Shown one piece after another: positions 17,979 through 24,923 of a DNA stretch of 32,502 bases. Source of the DNA: Candidatus Acidulodesulfobacterium acidiphilum (GTDB taxonomy: Bacteria > SZUA-79 > Acidulodesulfobacterales > Acidulodesulfobacteraceae); assembly GCA_008534395.1 (NCBI GenBank), contig SHMQ01000024.1, forward strand, positions 1-32,502, in the 5' to 3' direction. A program made the translations under genes and the position numbers. The notes under the pieces are model-generated. The model did no database searches and was not told where the DNA came from. It saw only the letters and a program-made list of their open reading frames with translations. Numbering within the stretch: the first letter of the stretch is position 1; each line of letters starts with the position of its first letter.

Positions 17979-18941
17979 ATGAGTTTAGCAAATTATAATC
18001 AAAATAATCTTTATTCAAAAATAAATTCAAAATATGAGTTAAAATTAAATGATATTGATGTAAATAATAAAAATTCATCACATTCAATTATTGTTGACTT
18101 AATAGCTGAAAACTCAATAATACTTGACGTAGGATGTTCCAGCGGCTATTTAGGCAGATGGTTAAAAATAAATAAAAACTGCAAAGTATATGGAATCGAC
18201 ATTAATCAAGATGCATTGAATTACGCAAAACAAGAATCGGGTTATGATGATGTATTTTTAATTGATTTAGATGAACTGAAAGGCGAAGGTATAAAAAGAC
18301 TTAAATATATGGATGTAGCTTTTGATTATATCGTTATGGCAGATGTTATAGAACATTTAAAAAATCCCGCTGTTATATTAATGCTATTATCAGAAAAACT
18401 TAAATTGTATTCAAATTTTATAATAAGTATTCCGAATATTGCCAATGCCGATATTATTTTAAATCTTATTGAAGGCAAATTTAATTACGGAGATTTTGGC
18501 TTATTAGATAGAACTCATTTAAGATTTTTTACTAAAAATTCTTTTATAGAATTTATAGAATCTATAAATCAAAGTGAATCATTAGGTGATTGCAAATTTC
18601 AGATAGATTTTATTGCAAACACAATCTATATATCAGATTTTATTAAAAATGTAATTTCAGAAAAACTAATATTATATAATTTGTTAAAGTCAGCTAATCC
18701 AGAGATAGATGTTTTACAAAATATATTTGCATTAACAAAAGTTAAGAAAAATGACAAAGTTTTAAACTTAAAAGAAAAATTTAATATAAAACCACTTGAC
18801 AAAATTTTTAATGTAATTAATGAGTTAATTAAAATATCACAGGATTGTGAAAAAGAACTATATAATAGTAAATTTTTAATCAAAGAATACGAATCAAAAA
18901 TTCAACTATTGCAAAGTATCATCGATCATAATTTAAAGTAA
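17979..18941 (+). CDS. Class I SAM-dependent methyltransferase
   Basis: Methyltransf_23-type enzyme. SAM-binding motif I is ILDVGCSSGYLGRWL (about residues 47-61), motif II YGIDINQDAL, and the post-motif DYIVMADVIEHLKNP about 120-134, then SIPNIANADIILNL and LLDRTHLRFFTKNSF, a combination typical of small-molecule or sugar O-methyltransferases. The C-terminal 120 residues are helical and end in a likely coiled coil (CEKELYNSKFLIKEYESKIQLL). It is visibly more AT-rich than the transferases before it and lies after the palindromic terminator, suggesting separate acquisition. Ribosome site not obvious. Could methylate the sugar chain; target not shown by sequence. Confidence 0.85.
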   Translation: MSLANYNQNNLYSKINSKYELKLNDIDVNNKNSSHSIIVDLIAENSIILDVGCSSGYLGRWLKINKNCKVYGIDINQDALNYAKQESGYDDVFLIDLDELKGEGIKRLKYMDVAFDYIVMADVIEHLKNPAVILMLLSEKLKLYSNFIISIPNIANADIILNLIEGKFNYGDFGLLDRTHLRFFTKNSFIEFIESINQSESLGDCKFQIDFIANTIYISDFIKNVISEKLILYNLLKSANPEIDVLQNIFALTKVKKNDKVLNLKEKFNIKPLDKIFNVINELIKISQDCEKELYNSKFLIKEYESKIQLLQSIIDHNLK

Positions 18942-18948
18942 AAATTAA

Positions 18949-18995
18949 AAATAATGGTGTCAATAATGGAATAATGGTGTCAGATTTATTTATTT
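18949..18995 (+). repeat. Dispersed repeat, tandem double copy
   Basis: Contains AATAATGGTGTCAATAATGG followed by AATAATGGTGTCAGATTTATTTATTT, the core of the dispersed family. The second copy runs directly into the ATG of a broken TPR gene fragment at 18996. Confidence 0.75.
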
Positions 18996-19181
18996 ATGAA
19001 TTTACAGAAAGAACTAAACGAACTTGTAAATGCATTTAACGGCGGAAATTTTAAAGAAGCCGAATGACTTTCGCTTGCAATTACTAAGTCGTATCCGGAT
19101 AATTTTATTGCTTGGAAAGCGCTGGGTTTGTCTTTAAAAAATCTCAAAAGGTTTCCAGAAGCCGTTTTTCCTTTGCAATAA
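18996..19181 (+). pseudogene. TPR-protein N-terminal fragment with internal stop
   Basis: Reads MNLQKELNELVNAFNGGNFKEAE, stop (TGA 19065-19067), then in the same frame LSLAITKSYPDNFIAWKALG, LSLKNLKRFPEAVFPLQ, stop. The pattern (GNFKEAE..L.I....P.N..AWK.LG..L) is the start of TPR-containing glycosyltransferases or sulfotransferases of the Spindly/OGT type. It ends at the next dispersed repeat (TAA at 19179-19181 is within the repeat), so only about 60 codons survive. Flanked on both sides by copies of the same repeat. A relic, probably of a gene related to the glycan island. Confidence 0.65.
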
Positions 19182-19235
19182 TGGTGTCAGATTTATTTAT
19201 TCTCTTACTCCCGCCTGCGTTCGACGGTTTTTATA
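19177..19235 (+). repeat. Dispersed repeat with full tail
   Basis: AATAATGGTGTCAGATTTAT core followed by TTACTCCCGCCTGCGTTCGACGG tail and a T-run. A decayed further copy (AATAATGTTTCTAATTTATT) lies at 19246-19272. This is one of the best-preserved copies; others with the tail are at 21947, 23266-23465, 25554 and 27340. Confidence 0.8.
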
Positions 19236-19276
19236 TTTTACTTCGGAATAATGTTTCTAATTTATTTATTTGCTTA

Positions 19277-19305
19277 TTCAAATTGTAGCGTATTAGATAT
19301 ATAAT
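19277..19305 (+). promoter_or_regulatory. Sigma-70-like promoter before the BrnT-like gene
   Basis: TTCAAA at 19277-19282, 17-nt spacer, perfect TATAAT at 19300-19305; the BrnT-like ATG is at 19347. The -35 box is weak (four of six). Confidence 0.4.
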
Positions 19306-19346
19306 ACATGCATAAACTAAACTAAATTTTAAATTAATCGACGAAG

Positions 19347-19523
19347 ATGAATCTGCCGGAAAAAATAGTAAACTGGAGCAACGATAAAAATGAACGGCTA
19401 AAGTCGGAAAGAAATATATCTTTTGAAGAAATAATCGTTGCAATCGCGGAACAAGATAAATTAATCGATATTTATAATGAACCCATAAATCTGAACAGAA
19501 CTTTTAAATTTCTTATTCCGTAA
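19347..19523 (+). CDS. Short BrnT-like toxin, probably truncated
   Basis: 58 aa: starts MNLPEKIVNWSNDKNERLKS, continues with ERNISFEEIIVAIAEQ and ends DIYNEPINLNRTFKFLIP. The W...KN..L..ER.ISFEE..AI pattern is that of BrnT-like ribonuclease toxins (type II systems paired with CopG/BrnA antitoxins), which are usually about 90 aa; the expected last third (the Y.NQ..fvv...Y..VPF strands) is missing. It ends shortly before the IS3 element, which may have cut it. No antitoxin gene follows, but a BrnA-like CopG gene sits at the right edge of the window. Family call is moderate. Confidence 0.45.
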   Translation: MNLPEKIVNWSNDKNERLKSERNISFEEIIVAIAEQDKLIDIYNEPINLNRTFKFLIP

Positions 19524-19589
19524 CTTAAAAATCTGTTAGAATTAAATTAAGGAATTTAAAAAAAATCAAATTTAAAGGGGTAAACTAAA

Positions 19590-19942
19590 ATGAGCAAAAA
19601 CCGCAGAAATTTTTCGCCGGAATTCAAAACGAAACTAGTCATAGAACTCTTAGAATCCGGCAAGACTCTAAACGAGATAGCTTCCAAATACGAAGGCTTC
19701 CCAAAAGCCTTATAACTTGGAAGAAGCAGTTTATCGAGAACGCATCAATAGTCTTCGAAGAATCCGTTCCGTCCAAGAAATACAAAGACGAGATTAAAGA
19801 AAAAGAACAGAAAATAGAGGAATTAGAGAAAACTTTAGGTAGAACGGTTATGGAAAGTATAAAAGCAAAATGCTTTTATGTGGCTGTCAAAAAAAGTCGA
19901 TATAAAAGCCAACGGCTTGGCTTTTATGTCGGGCTTGATTAA
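19590..19942 (+). pseudogene. IS3-family orfA, frameshifted
   Basis: Starts at ATG 19590 after AAAGGGG with MSKNRRNFSPEFKTKLVIEL, LESGKTLNEIASKYEGFPKA, then hits TAA at 19713. Shifting by one base at the AAAA of 19703-19706 restores LITWKKQFIENASIVFEE and a leucine-zipper-like KEKEQKIEELEKTL, as expected of the helix-turn-helix orfA protein. The A7G run at 19889-19896 is the usual programmed -1 slippery site, but with this run length the orfB frame is +1, not -1. Both defects fit single-base losses in homopolymers, so the element may be dead, unless these are sequencing errors. Confidence 0.7.
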
Positions 19943-20777
19943 ATTAAGCCTCGTGGACCCTGAGCTCCCGATATCCGTAACGAGGCAGTGTGCGTTATTG
20001 GAAATAAAAAACAGGACTTCCCTATATTACAAAAAGGCGGTGAAACTGATGGATCAATCCATATTGAACCGGATAGACGAAATATATACGGAAAGCCCCT
20101 ATTACGGATACCGCCGCATCCATCAAGTCTTAATCCAGGAAGGCAGGACCGTAAATCCCAAGCAGGTGCTTAAGCTAATGCGCATATTGGGCATTCAGGC
20201 ATTATATCCCAAAAAGAAGAGAAATACTTCTATTGCCGACGCCAATCACGCAAAGTATCCGTATCTCTTGAAAGGACTTAAGGTAACGAAACCCAATCAG
20301 GTATGGGCGTCAGATATAACGTATATTCGCCTAAACAACGGCTTTTCATATCTTTGCGCCATAATAGATTTGTATACCCGCAGCATACTGTCATGGAAGC
20401 TATCCTTCGCTATGGACGAAAGCCTTACGGTATCGGTTTTAAACGAAGCGTTGTCCGTTTACGGCAAACCCGAAATATTTAATTCCGACCAGGGTTCTCA
20501 ATATATGGCGCAAGGCTTCATAAATACGTTAACAAAGCATAACATATCCATATCTATGGACTCTAAAGGTCGTGCTATCGATAATATATTTATCGAAAGA
20601 TTCTGGCGCACTATTAAATACGACAACGTCTATCCTTCGGGTTATGAGGCGCTAAAAGACGCAAGAGCAGGGATAGAAAAATATATCCATAAATATAATA
20701 ACCACAGGTTGCGTTCGTCTTTGGGCTATAAACCGCCGCTAAAGGTCTATAACGAATATTTTGAAAAAGCGGCATGA
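19878..20777 (+). CDS. IS3-family transposase orfB (DDE integrase domain)
   Basis: 299 aa. The HTH_21-like start (VTRQCALLEIKNRTSLYYKK, SPYYGYRRIHQVLIQEG) is followed by the rve integrase core: WASDITYIR (first Asp), NSDQGSQY (second Asp), and DNIFIERFWRTIKYD with the catalytic Glu, then YNNHRLRSSLGYKPP. All three catalytic acidic residues are present. Normally made as an OrfAB fusion by frameshifting; see the orfA entry for why that may fail here. The ATG at 19878 lies inside orfA and is a convenient, not proven, start. Confidence 0.9.
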   Translation: MWLSKKVDIKANGLAFMSGLIKLSLVDPELPISVTRQCALLEIKNRTSLYYKKAVKLMDQSILNRIDEIYTESPYYGYRRIHQVLIQEGRTVNPKQVLKLMRILGIQALYPKKKRNTSIADANHAKYPYLLKGLKVTKPNQVWASDITYIRLNNGFSYLCAIIDLYTRSILSWKLSFAMDESLTVSVLNEALSVYGKPEIFNSDQGSQYMAQGFINTLTKHNISISMDSKGRAIDNIFIERFWRTIKYDNVYPSGYEALKDARAGIEKYIHKYNNHRLRSSLGYKPPLKVYNEYFEKAA

Positions 20778-20795
20778 ATAAGAGGAGCTAAATGC

Positions 20796-20810
20796 GGGGG
20801 CACATCCCCC
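20796..20810. other. G5/C5 hairpin downstream of the transposase
   Basis: GGGGG (20796-20800), CACAT loop, CCCCC (20806-20810), followed by TGACCCCTGA. Possibly a terminator-like or repeat-derived hairpin at the end of the IS element; no T-run follows. Confidence 0.35.
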
Positions 20811-20894
20811 TGACCCCTGAAAGACAATATAAATAAGTATGAATAAAAGGAATAAGAAAACTAAAAAAGATGTCTTGACAATGGGTGCAGTATA

Positions 20895-21154
20895 TAAAGG
20901 CATATTACGTAAAAAATATTAATAATGAAATTCCAAGAACCCATGACTTGCTTAAAATAGCAATGCTTGCAAATATCGATTTATCTGAAAACCGCAAAGA
21001 TATTTTGCAAAATATTACCTTATTTAATATAGAAGCAAGATATGAAGAAAGTAAAAGAGATTTTTATAAAAAATGTACGAAAGAATTTGCCGAAAAAAAT
21101 ATTGAAATAATTATGGAGTTGCGGATATGGTTGATGAAAAAAATAAAAGCCTGA
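20895..21154 (+). pseudogene. HEPN-domain gene, 5' end removed by IS3 (copy 1)
   Basis: Encodes KAYYVKNINNEIPRTHDLLK through WLMKKIKA, identical to the HEPN gene at 24126-24385 but without the first helix. A GTG at 20885 within the IS end could start a short chimeric reading frame. The 3' end overlaps the MNT gene by 28 nt as in copy 2. Unlikely to give a functional toxin. Confidence 0.75.
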
Positions 21155-21450
21155 TTTTAGATTCAATAAATAAATATTTAACCGAATTGCAAAAAAACGA
21201 TATAAATATTGTAGGGGCATATCTGTTTGGTTCTTATTCAAAAAATAACACCGACAAATGGAGCGATATAGATTTAGCTATTTTAACCGATAAATTTATC
21301 GGCGATAGTTTTGATTTTACTCTTCTTCTTATGAAAATAGCCAGAAATATAGATTTTAATATAGAGCCTCACCCGTATATTGCCGATGAATTCAACAAAA
21401 ACAATCCATTTGCGGCTGAAATAATAAAAACAGGCATCAGAGTGCTATAG
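21127..21450 (+). CDS. MNT-type nucleotidyltransferase (copy 1)
   Basis: 107-aa minimal nucleotidyltransferase: GAYLFGSYSKNNTDKWSDIDLAIL contains the GSx...DxD active-site motif (about residues 28-50). In MNT/HEPN modules the MNT partner acts as antitoxin, in characterised MntA by AMPylating the HEPN toxin. ATG 21127 overlaps the HEPN 3' end. Identical to 24358-24681. Its own HEPN partner here has lost its start, so this copy may be surplus antitoxin. Confidence 0.85.
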   Translation: MVDEKNKSLILDSINKYLTELQKNDINIVGAYLFGSYSKNNTDKWSDIDLAILTDKFIGDSFDFTLLLMKIARNIDFNIEPHPYIADEFNKNNPFAAEIIKTGIRVL

Positions 21451-21613
21451 ATAATTTTATCTAATCCTAAACTCATTTACATTGTTTACGGGTCATCTCT
21501 TTATTATTATACTACTTATAAAACCAATAAAATATAATGACTTTAATCCTAAAATTGCCGATAGAAATCTTTAAACAGGTTTTAAAGCTATATGAACAGG
21601 CCATTCAAGCAGC

Positions 21614-21642
21614 TTGATTTTGCATAAAAATTATATTAAAAT
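21614..21642 (+). promoter_or_regulatory. Possible vapB promoter (copy 1)
   Basis: TTGATT at 21614-21619, 17-nt spacer, TAAAAT at 21637-21642, followed by ATGCA-TATAATT-TGCAT, a short dyad that could be an autoregulatory operator. Identical in copy 2 at 24845-24873. Match is by eye. Confidence 0.35.
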
Positions 21643-21692
21643 TAATGCATATAATTTGCATAAATTTAATAATATATAGACGGGGTATATAT

Positions 21693-21890
21693 ATGCGCAC
21701 TACAATCACGATAGACAAAGATATAATCGACGTTCTTCTAGAAGAAACACATGTAAAAAGCAAGGCCTCTGCCGTTAAAATAGCAATCGATTCTTACCTA
21801 AAAAGAAAGAAAGCGGAAAAAATAAAATCTATGAAGGGCAAGCTCGATTTCGACATGACGGCCGACGAGATAAGGCATTATGAGAGATAA
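21693..21890 (+). CDS. VapB-type antitoxin (copy 1)
   Basis: 65 aa from ATG 21693, chosen because GGGG lies before it and it starts with the ribbon strand MRTTITIDKDIIDVLLEET; an upstream in-frame ATG (21645) lacks a ribosome site. The strand-helix-helix pattern followed by KASAVKIAIDSYLKRKK is that of VapB/Arc-type antitoxins (often annotated as type II antitoxins with DUF2191). The acidic tail (DFDMTADEIRHYER) would wrap the PIN toxin. It overlaps vapC by 11 nt, but vapC is cut in this copy. Identical to 24924-25121. Confidence 0.8.
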   Translation: MRTTITIDKDIIDVLLEETHVKSKASAVKIAIDSYLKRKKAEKIKSMKGKLDFDMTADEIRHYER

Positions 21891-21936
21891 TAAAATACTG
21901 GTCGATACATCGGTCTGGATAGACTATTTATTATAA
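21880..21936 (+). pseudogene. vapC fragment, first 17 codons (copy 1)
   Basis: Reads MRDNKILVDTSVWIDY, then the duplication ends and LL-stop follows. Only the first catalytic Asp of the PIN domain is left. The intact version is at 25111. Confidence 0.85.
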
Positions 21937-21946
21937 GAAAACGAAA

Positions 21947-22012
21947 AATAATGGGGGACAGATTTATTTATTCTCTCATTCCCGCCTGCGTTTGACGGTT
22001 CTTATATTTTTA
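21947..22012 (+). repeat. Dispersed repeat with tail
   Basis: AATAATGGGGGACAGATTTA core then CTCTCATTCCCGCCTGCG and TTTGACGGTTCTTAT. Lies 18 bases after the breakpoint of vapC copy 1 and abuts the stop of the minus-strand gene at 22010. Confidence 0.8.
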
Positions 22013-22231
22013 TAAAAATTTTTTATGTATTTTTTTTACAAATGATTTATCTCTTTTTTTAGTCTTTCCGGCAGGCAATACGGATATGGAAGATGCGATA
22101 TGAAAACCGTTCCATTCCTCGTTGTCTAATGGATTCCAGTTAAATATATCGATTAAATCTTGTTCGGTATAAGCTATTTTATTGCATTTTTTATTTATAG
22201 TTTCTTTGGGAACTTCAATATTATTTTTCAT
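22010..22231 (-). CDS. Unrecognised small protein
   Basis: 73 aa from the ATG at 22231 (minus), preferred over the ATG at 22255 because AAGGGG lies 7 bases before it. Sequence begins MKNNIEVPKETINKKC and has TEQDLIDIFNWNPLDNEEW and a very basic tail (KTKKRDKSFVKKIHKKF). No family recognised. Size, basic tail and place among toxin-antitoxin genes make a small antitoxin-like or toxin-like role possible but unsupported. Its last codons abut a dispersed repeat. Confidence 0.5.
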   Translation of the reverse strand: MKNNIEVPKETINKKCNKIAYTEQDLIDIFNWNPLDNEEWNGFHIASSISVLPAGKTKKRDKSFVKKIHKKFL

Positions 22232-22279
22232 ATTTTGCCCCTTTTTAATTTTCATTTATTTTACAATATTATTATACGA

Positions 22280-22320
22280 AATAATGATGTCACGAAATAA
22301 TAGGAACAGATTTATTTTTT
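22280..22320 (+). repeat. Dispersed repeat, degenerate, overlapping the hepT 3' end
   Basis: ATAATGATGTCACGAAATAATAGGAACAG-like double core followed by ATTTATTTTTT. On the minus strand it encodes the last eleven residues and stop of HepT. Confidence 0.65.
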
Positions 22321-22784
22321 GTACCGCAATATCCGAATTTTTTGGTATAGTTCACTATTTTTTTGTATATTGAGACGATGGACGTTATGTTTTTTAATAT
22401 TTCTTTATATTTATCGATAATATAATCCTCTATATATTCATGGCTTAACTCGTTTCTTAAATCTTTAAGTTCAATAATATAATTATAATCGTCGACAAAA
22501 TTTCTTTTTTCCGCCCTGATAACAATGTCTAAATTTCTGGAAACATCTTCAAGTTCAAGCATGTCTAAACTCTTTAAAACCTTATTGAGTAAAATATCTA
22601 CCGTTCTTGCAAATCTGTTTGAGAGCGCCTCTAAACTTTCTATTTCATTTTCCGCCAATCCGTCAAATCCTTCGTCAAGTTTAATTTTACTACATTTATC
22701 ATAAGAAATTTTAAGCCAGTTTATCGATTTCTTAAAATATTCTAAGTTCTCGCAGAAAATTTTTTCCAGTTCTTTCTCTTTCAT
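22290..22784 (-). CDS. hepT: HepT-like HEPN ribonuclease toxin
   Basis: 164 aa. The key stretch RNELSHEY fits the RX4HXY motif of HepT toxins: the Arg and His form the RNase site and the Tyr is the residue AMPylated by MntA in characterised pairs. Long helices before it (ESLEALSNRFARTVDILLNKVL) match the HEPN bundle. The C-terminus GTKNKSVPIIS is encoded by a dispersed repeat, so the natural end may have been replaced. ATG 22784 overlaps the stop of mntA by 4 nt. Expected activity: mRNA or tRNA cleavage, blocked by MntA. Confidence 0.8.
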   Translation of the reverse strand: MKEKELEKIFCENLEYFKKSINWLKISYDKCSKIKLDEGFDGLAENEIESLEALSNRFARTVDILLNKVLKSLDMLELEDVSRNLDIVIRAEKRNFVDDYNYIIELKDLRNELSHEYIEDYIIDKYKEILKNITSIVSIYKKIVNYTKKFGYCGTKNKSVPIIS

Positions 22785-23071
22785 AATTTAACGCCATGTT
22801 TATAGGCAAATTGTATAAACGCATTTTTATCAGGATTGTCAGCAATAATCAAATCTATTTTTCTATCTCCTAATTTTTTTAACAGTTCCAGTTTTATTTT
22901 TCTTCTTTCATTGTAAAGAATTTTGCCTGATATGATTAATAAATCTATATCTCCGCCTTTTTTTGATTCGTCGGTTCTGGAGCCGAATAAAAAAATAGCG
23001 GCATTTTTATCAAAACCGTAAATCGTGTCGGAAATAGTTTTAGTTTCTTCGGTAGCAAGCCTTATCGCCAT
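22781..23071 (-). CDS. mntA: MntA-like nucleotidyltransferase antitoxin
   Basis: 96 aa. Active site: FLFGSRTDESKKGGDIDLLI, the GSx(~10)DxD motif of minimal nucleotidyltransferases. MntA transfers AMP to the HepT tyrosine and so neutralises it. Gene order mntA-hepT with a 4-nt overlap is the usual one. No strong ribosome site before 23071. The region upstream (23072-23265) is AT-rich with a small dyad (GAGAC...GTCTC, 23194-23211) but no promoter I can defend. Confidence 0.82.
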   Translation of the reverse strand: MAIRLATEETKTISDTIYGFDKNAAIFLFGSRTDESKKGGDIDLLIISGKILYNERRKIKLELLKKLGDRKIDLIIADNPDKNAFIQFAYKHGVKL

Positions 23072-23265
23072 ATTTTATATTTTATTTGTTATTTTTATCA
23101 GTAATTTTTAATATTATACCTTAAGTTACCTTTATAAATTTAATTTTCTATATTCCATCTTTAGCGGAAATATAGATTTTATTATATTATATAATGAGAC
23201 AATTAATAGTCTCTAATAATGATTTATGGTTATATTATATCTTATTTTATATTTTAATATCAATA

Positions 23266-23465
23266 AATAATGGTGTCAAATAACGGTGTCAGATTAAATA
23301 ACGGGGCCAGATTTATTTATTCCCTTACTCTAGACTGCGTTTGACGTGGTAGGGAGTTTTTAATAATGGTGTCAGATTTATTTCACTCCGGCGGGCATAA
23401 AAGCTTCGCTTTCATAAGCGCCCGCCTACGTATCTTACTCCCGCCTGCGTTTGCAGGTTTTTATC
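23266..23465 (+). repeat. Cluster of dispersed repeats with hairpin
   Basis: Three tandem cores (AATAATGGTGTCAAATAACGG, GGTGTCAGATTAAATAACGG, GGCCAGATTTATTTATTCC) with a mutated tail, then a fourth core at 23362 followed by a nested hairpin whose outer arms are GGCGGGC (23390-23396) and GCCCGCC (23420-23426), and a tail CTCCCGCCTGCGTTTGCAGG. The tail here can fold as CCTGC-GTTT-GCAGG. Fills most of the gap 23072-23458. Confidence 0.75.
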
Positions 23466-23545
23466 AAATTAAAAAAATTAAAAATATAATCGAAAAAGAT
23501 TATGATAAATTCAAAGACGCATGGAAAAATCATAAGGAAGACTGA
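23459..23545 (+). pseudogene. 3' remnant of a DUF4160-type gene
   Basis: The frame ending in TGA at 23543 encodes YQIKKIKNIIEKDYDKFK then DAWKNHKED, like the C-terminal helix of DUF4160 proteins, which are usually encoded just before DUF2442 as here. Everything upstream has been replaced by the dispersed repeat cluster. Fragment is short, so the family call rests on context. Confidence 0.45.
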
Positions 23546-23753
23546 GGTTACTCATATTTCTGCTAACGGAATTTGGATCTTAACCGGAGATAAAGAATTG
23601 TTTATGTCTTATAATGATTTTCCATGGTTTAAAGAAGCACCGAAAGGGAAGATACTTAATGTTGAAGAGCCTACCCTCGGGCATTTTTACTGGCCGGATT
23701 TGGATATAGACCTCTCTGTTAATATAATAAAAATCCCGCCTTATTCCCCCTAA
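23502..23753 (+). CDS. DUF2442 family protein
   Basis: 83 aa. Matches the DUF2442 pattern: EVTHISANGIWILTGDKELF, YNDFPWFKEAPKGKILNVE, GHFYWPDLDIDLSVNII. These small proteins are often encoded with DUF4160 as a putative toxin-antitoxin-like pair; biochemical role unproven. It overlaps the DUF4160 remnant by 44 nt. ATG 23502 has no clear ribosome site, and translation may have depended on coupling to the lost upstream gene. Confidence 0.75.
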   Translation: MINSKTHGKIIRKTEVTHISANGIWILTGDKELFMSYNDFPWFKEAPKGKILNVEEPTLGHFYWPDLDIDLSVNIIKIPPYSP

Positions 23754-23837
23754 AAATGCAATAAAGGAATAAAAGTGCATTATAAATTTATAAATAAATT
23801 TTTATTATGATATAATCATATTAAATTAATATTTAAT

Positions 23838-23983
23838 ATGGGGTTGAAATATATTGAAGATAGAATAACAATCGACCCATTTATTTGCAATAGAGAAGCT
23901 TGCTGCATCAAAGGAACTCCGCATAAAAGTATCTGTTATGTTAGATAATATTTAAGAAGGTGTCGGCGAAAAAATCAATAAAT
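23838..23983 (+). pseudogene. DUF433 antitoxin remnant, frameshifted
   Basis: ATG 23838 gives MGLKYIEDRITIDPFICNRE, ACCIKGTPHKS, then stop; the neighbouring frame continues KVSVMLDNI, stop, EGVGEKINK. Together they follow the DUF433 (VapB45-like) pattern RITIDP.IC.GKP.IKGTRI.VSVILDNIAEG. At least one frameshift and one stop, and the last part of the domain is missing. Confidence 0.6.
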
Positions 23984-23992
23984 AGTATGCCT

Positions 23993-24385
23993 ATGACAAA
24001 TCAAGAACTAATAAACTTTTAGATTAACTCATCCGACGATAATTACAATTCTATACTGAATATTTTTAACAGCGGCGAGTATATGTGGTCATTATTTGTG
24101 GGACATCTTGTTATCGAAAAACTTTTAAAGGCATATTACGTAAAAAATATTAATAATGAAATTCCAAGAACCCATGACTTGCTTAAAATAGCAATGCTTG
24201 CAAATATCGATTTATCTGAAAACCGCAAAGATATTTTGCAAAATATTACCTTATTTAATATAGAAGCAAGATATGAAGAAAGTAAAAGAGATTTTTATAA
24301 AAAATGTACGAAAGAATTTGCCGAAAAAAATATTGAAATAATTATGGAGTTGCGGATATGGTTGATGAAAAAAATAAAAGCCTGA
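23993..24385 (+). pseudogene. HEPN-domain gene with early amber codon (copy 2)
   Basis: From ATG 23993 the frame reads MTNQELINF, TAG (24020-24022), INSSDDNYNSILNIFNSGEY, MWSLFVGHLVIEKLLKAYYV and on to the end. Related HEPN proteins have Trp at the stop position, so a TGG to TAG change is the likely event. Translation could restart at ATG 24083, giving 100 aa lacking the first helix. Conserved parts: GHLVIEKLLKAYYV, IPRTHDLLKI and RYEESKRDFYKKC. The 3' end overlaps MNT by 28 nt. Toxin of an MNT/HEPN module that is probably disabled. Confidence 0.75.
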
Positions 24386-24681
24386 TTTTAGATTCAATAA
24401 ATAAATATTTAACCGAATTGCAAAAAAACGATATAAATATTGTAGGGGCATATCTGTTTGGTTCTTATTCAAAAAATAACACCGACAAATGGAGCGATAT
24501 AGATTTAGCTATTTTAACCGATAAATTTATCGGCGATAGTTTTGATTTTACTCTTCTTCTTATGAAAATAGCCAGAAATATAGATTTTAATATAGAGCCT
24601 CACCCGTATATTGCCGATGAATTCAACAAAAACAATCCATTTGCGGCTGAAATAATAAAAACAGGCATCAGAGTGCTATAG
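24358..24681 (+). CDS. MNT-type nucleotidyltransferase (copy 2)
   Basis: Same 107-aa protein as at 21127, with active site LFGSYSKNNTDKWSDIDLAI. Starts inside the HEPN 3' end. In this copy the HEPN partner is nearly complete but carries an amber codon. The gene order HEPN then MNT differs from the mntA-hepT order on the minus strand at 22290-23071, and the proteins are only distantly alike, so these are two separate module types. Confidence 0.85.
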   Translation: MVDEKNKSLILDSINKYLTELQKNDINIVGAYLFGSYSKNNTDKWSDIDLAILTDKFIGDSFDFTLLLMKIARNIDFNIEPHPYIADEFNKNNPFAAEIIKTGIRVL

Positions 24682-24844
24682 ATAATTTTATCTAATCCTA
24701 AACTCATTTACATTGTTTACGGGTCATCTCTTTATTATTATACTACTTATAAAACCAATAAAATATAATGACTTTAATCCTAAAATTGCCGATAGAAATC
24801 TTTAAACAGGTTTTAAAGCTATATGAACAGGCCATTCAAGCAGC

Positions 24845-24873
24845 TTGATTTTGCATAAAAATTATATTAAAAT
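24845..24873 (+). promoter_or_regulatory. Possible vapBC promoter (copy 2)
   Basis: TTGATT (24845-24850), 17-nt spacer, TAAAAT (24868-24873), then the ATGCA...TGCAT dyad. Leader of about 45 nt to the vapB ATG at 24924. Confidence 0.35.
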
Positions 24874-24923
24874 TAATGCATATAATTTGCATAAATTTAA
24901 TAATATATAGACGGGGTATATAT

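Larger units (their letters stand above)
19575..20893 (+). mobile_element. IS3-family insertion sequence (left end unclear)
   Basis: Contains a broken orfA and an intact DDE transposase orfB. The right end is placed near 20893, where sequence shared with the second copy of the HEPN gene begins (20895); the last bases, TGTCTTGACAATGGGTGCAG, look like the terminal repeat of IS3-group elements. I could not find the matching inverted end upstream of orfA, so the left boundary is approximate and may be deleted. The insertion removes the first part of HEPN copy 1. Confidence 0.7.
20895..21929 (+). repeat. 1035-bp direct repeat, copy 1
   Basis: Appears identical base for base to 24126-25160 (offset 3231). 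It carries the 3' two thirds of a HEPN gene, MNT, vapB and the first 50 bases of vapC. Left boundary coincides with the IS3 right end; right boundary is 18 bases before a dispersed repeat. Confidence 0.9.

Noticed and set aside
24876-24923. Upstream ATG that would extend VapB by 16 residues
   Set aside because: The extension is hydrophobic, unlike the family, and overlaps the likely operator; the ATG at 24924 has the ribosome site.
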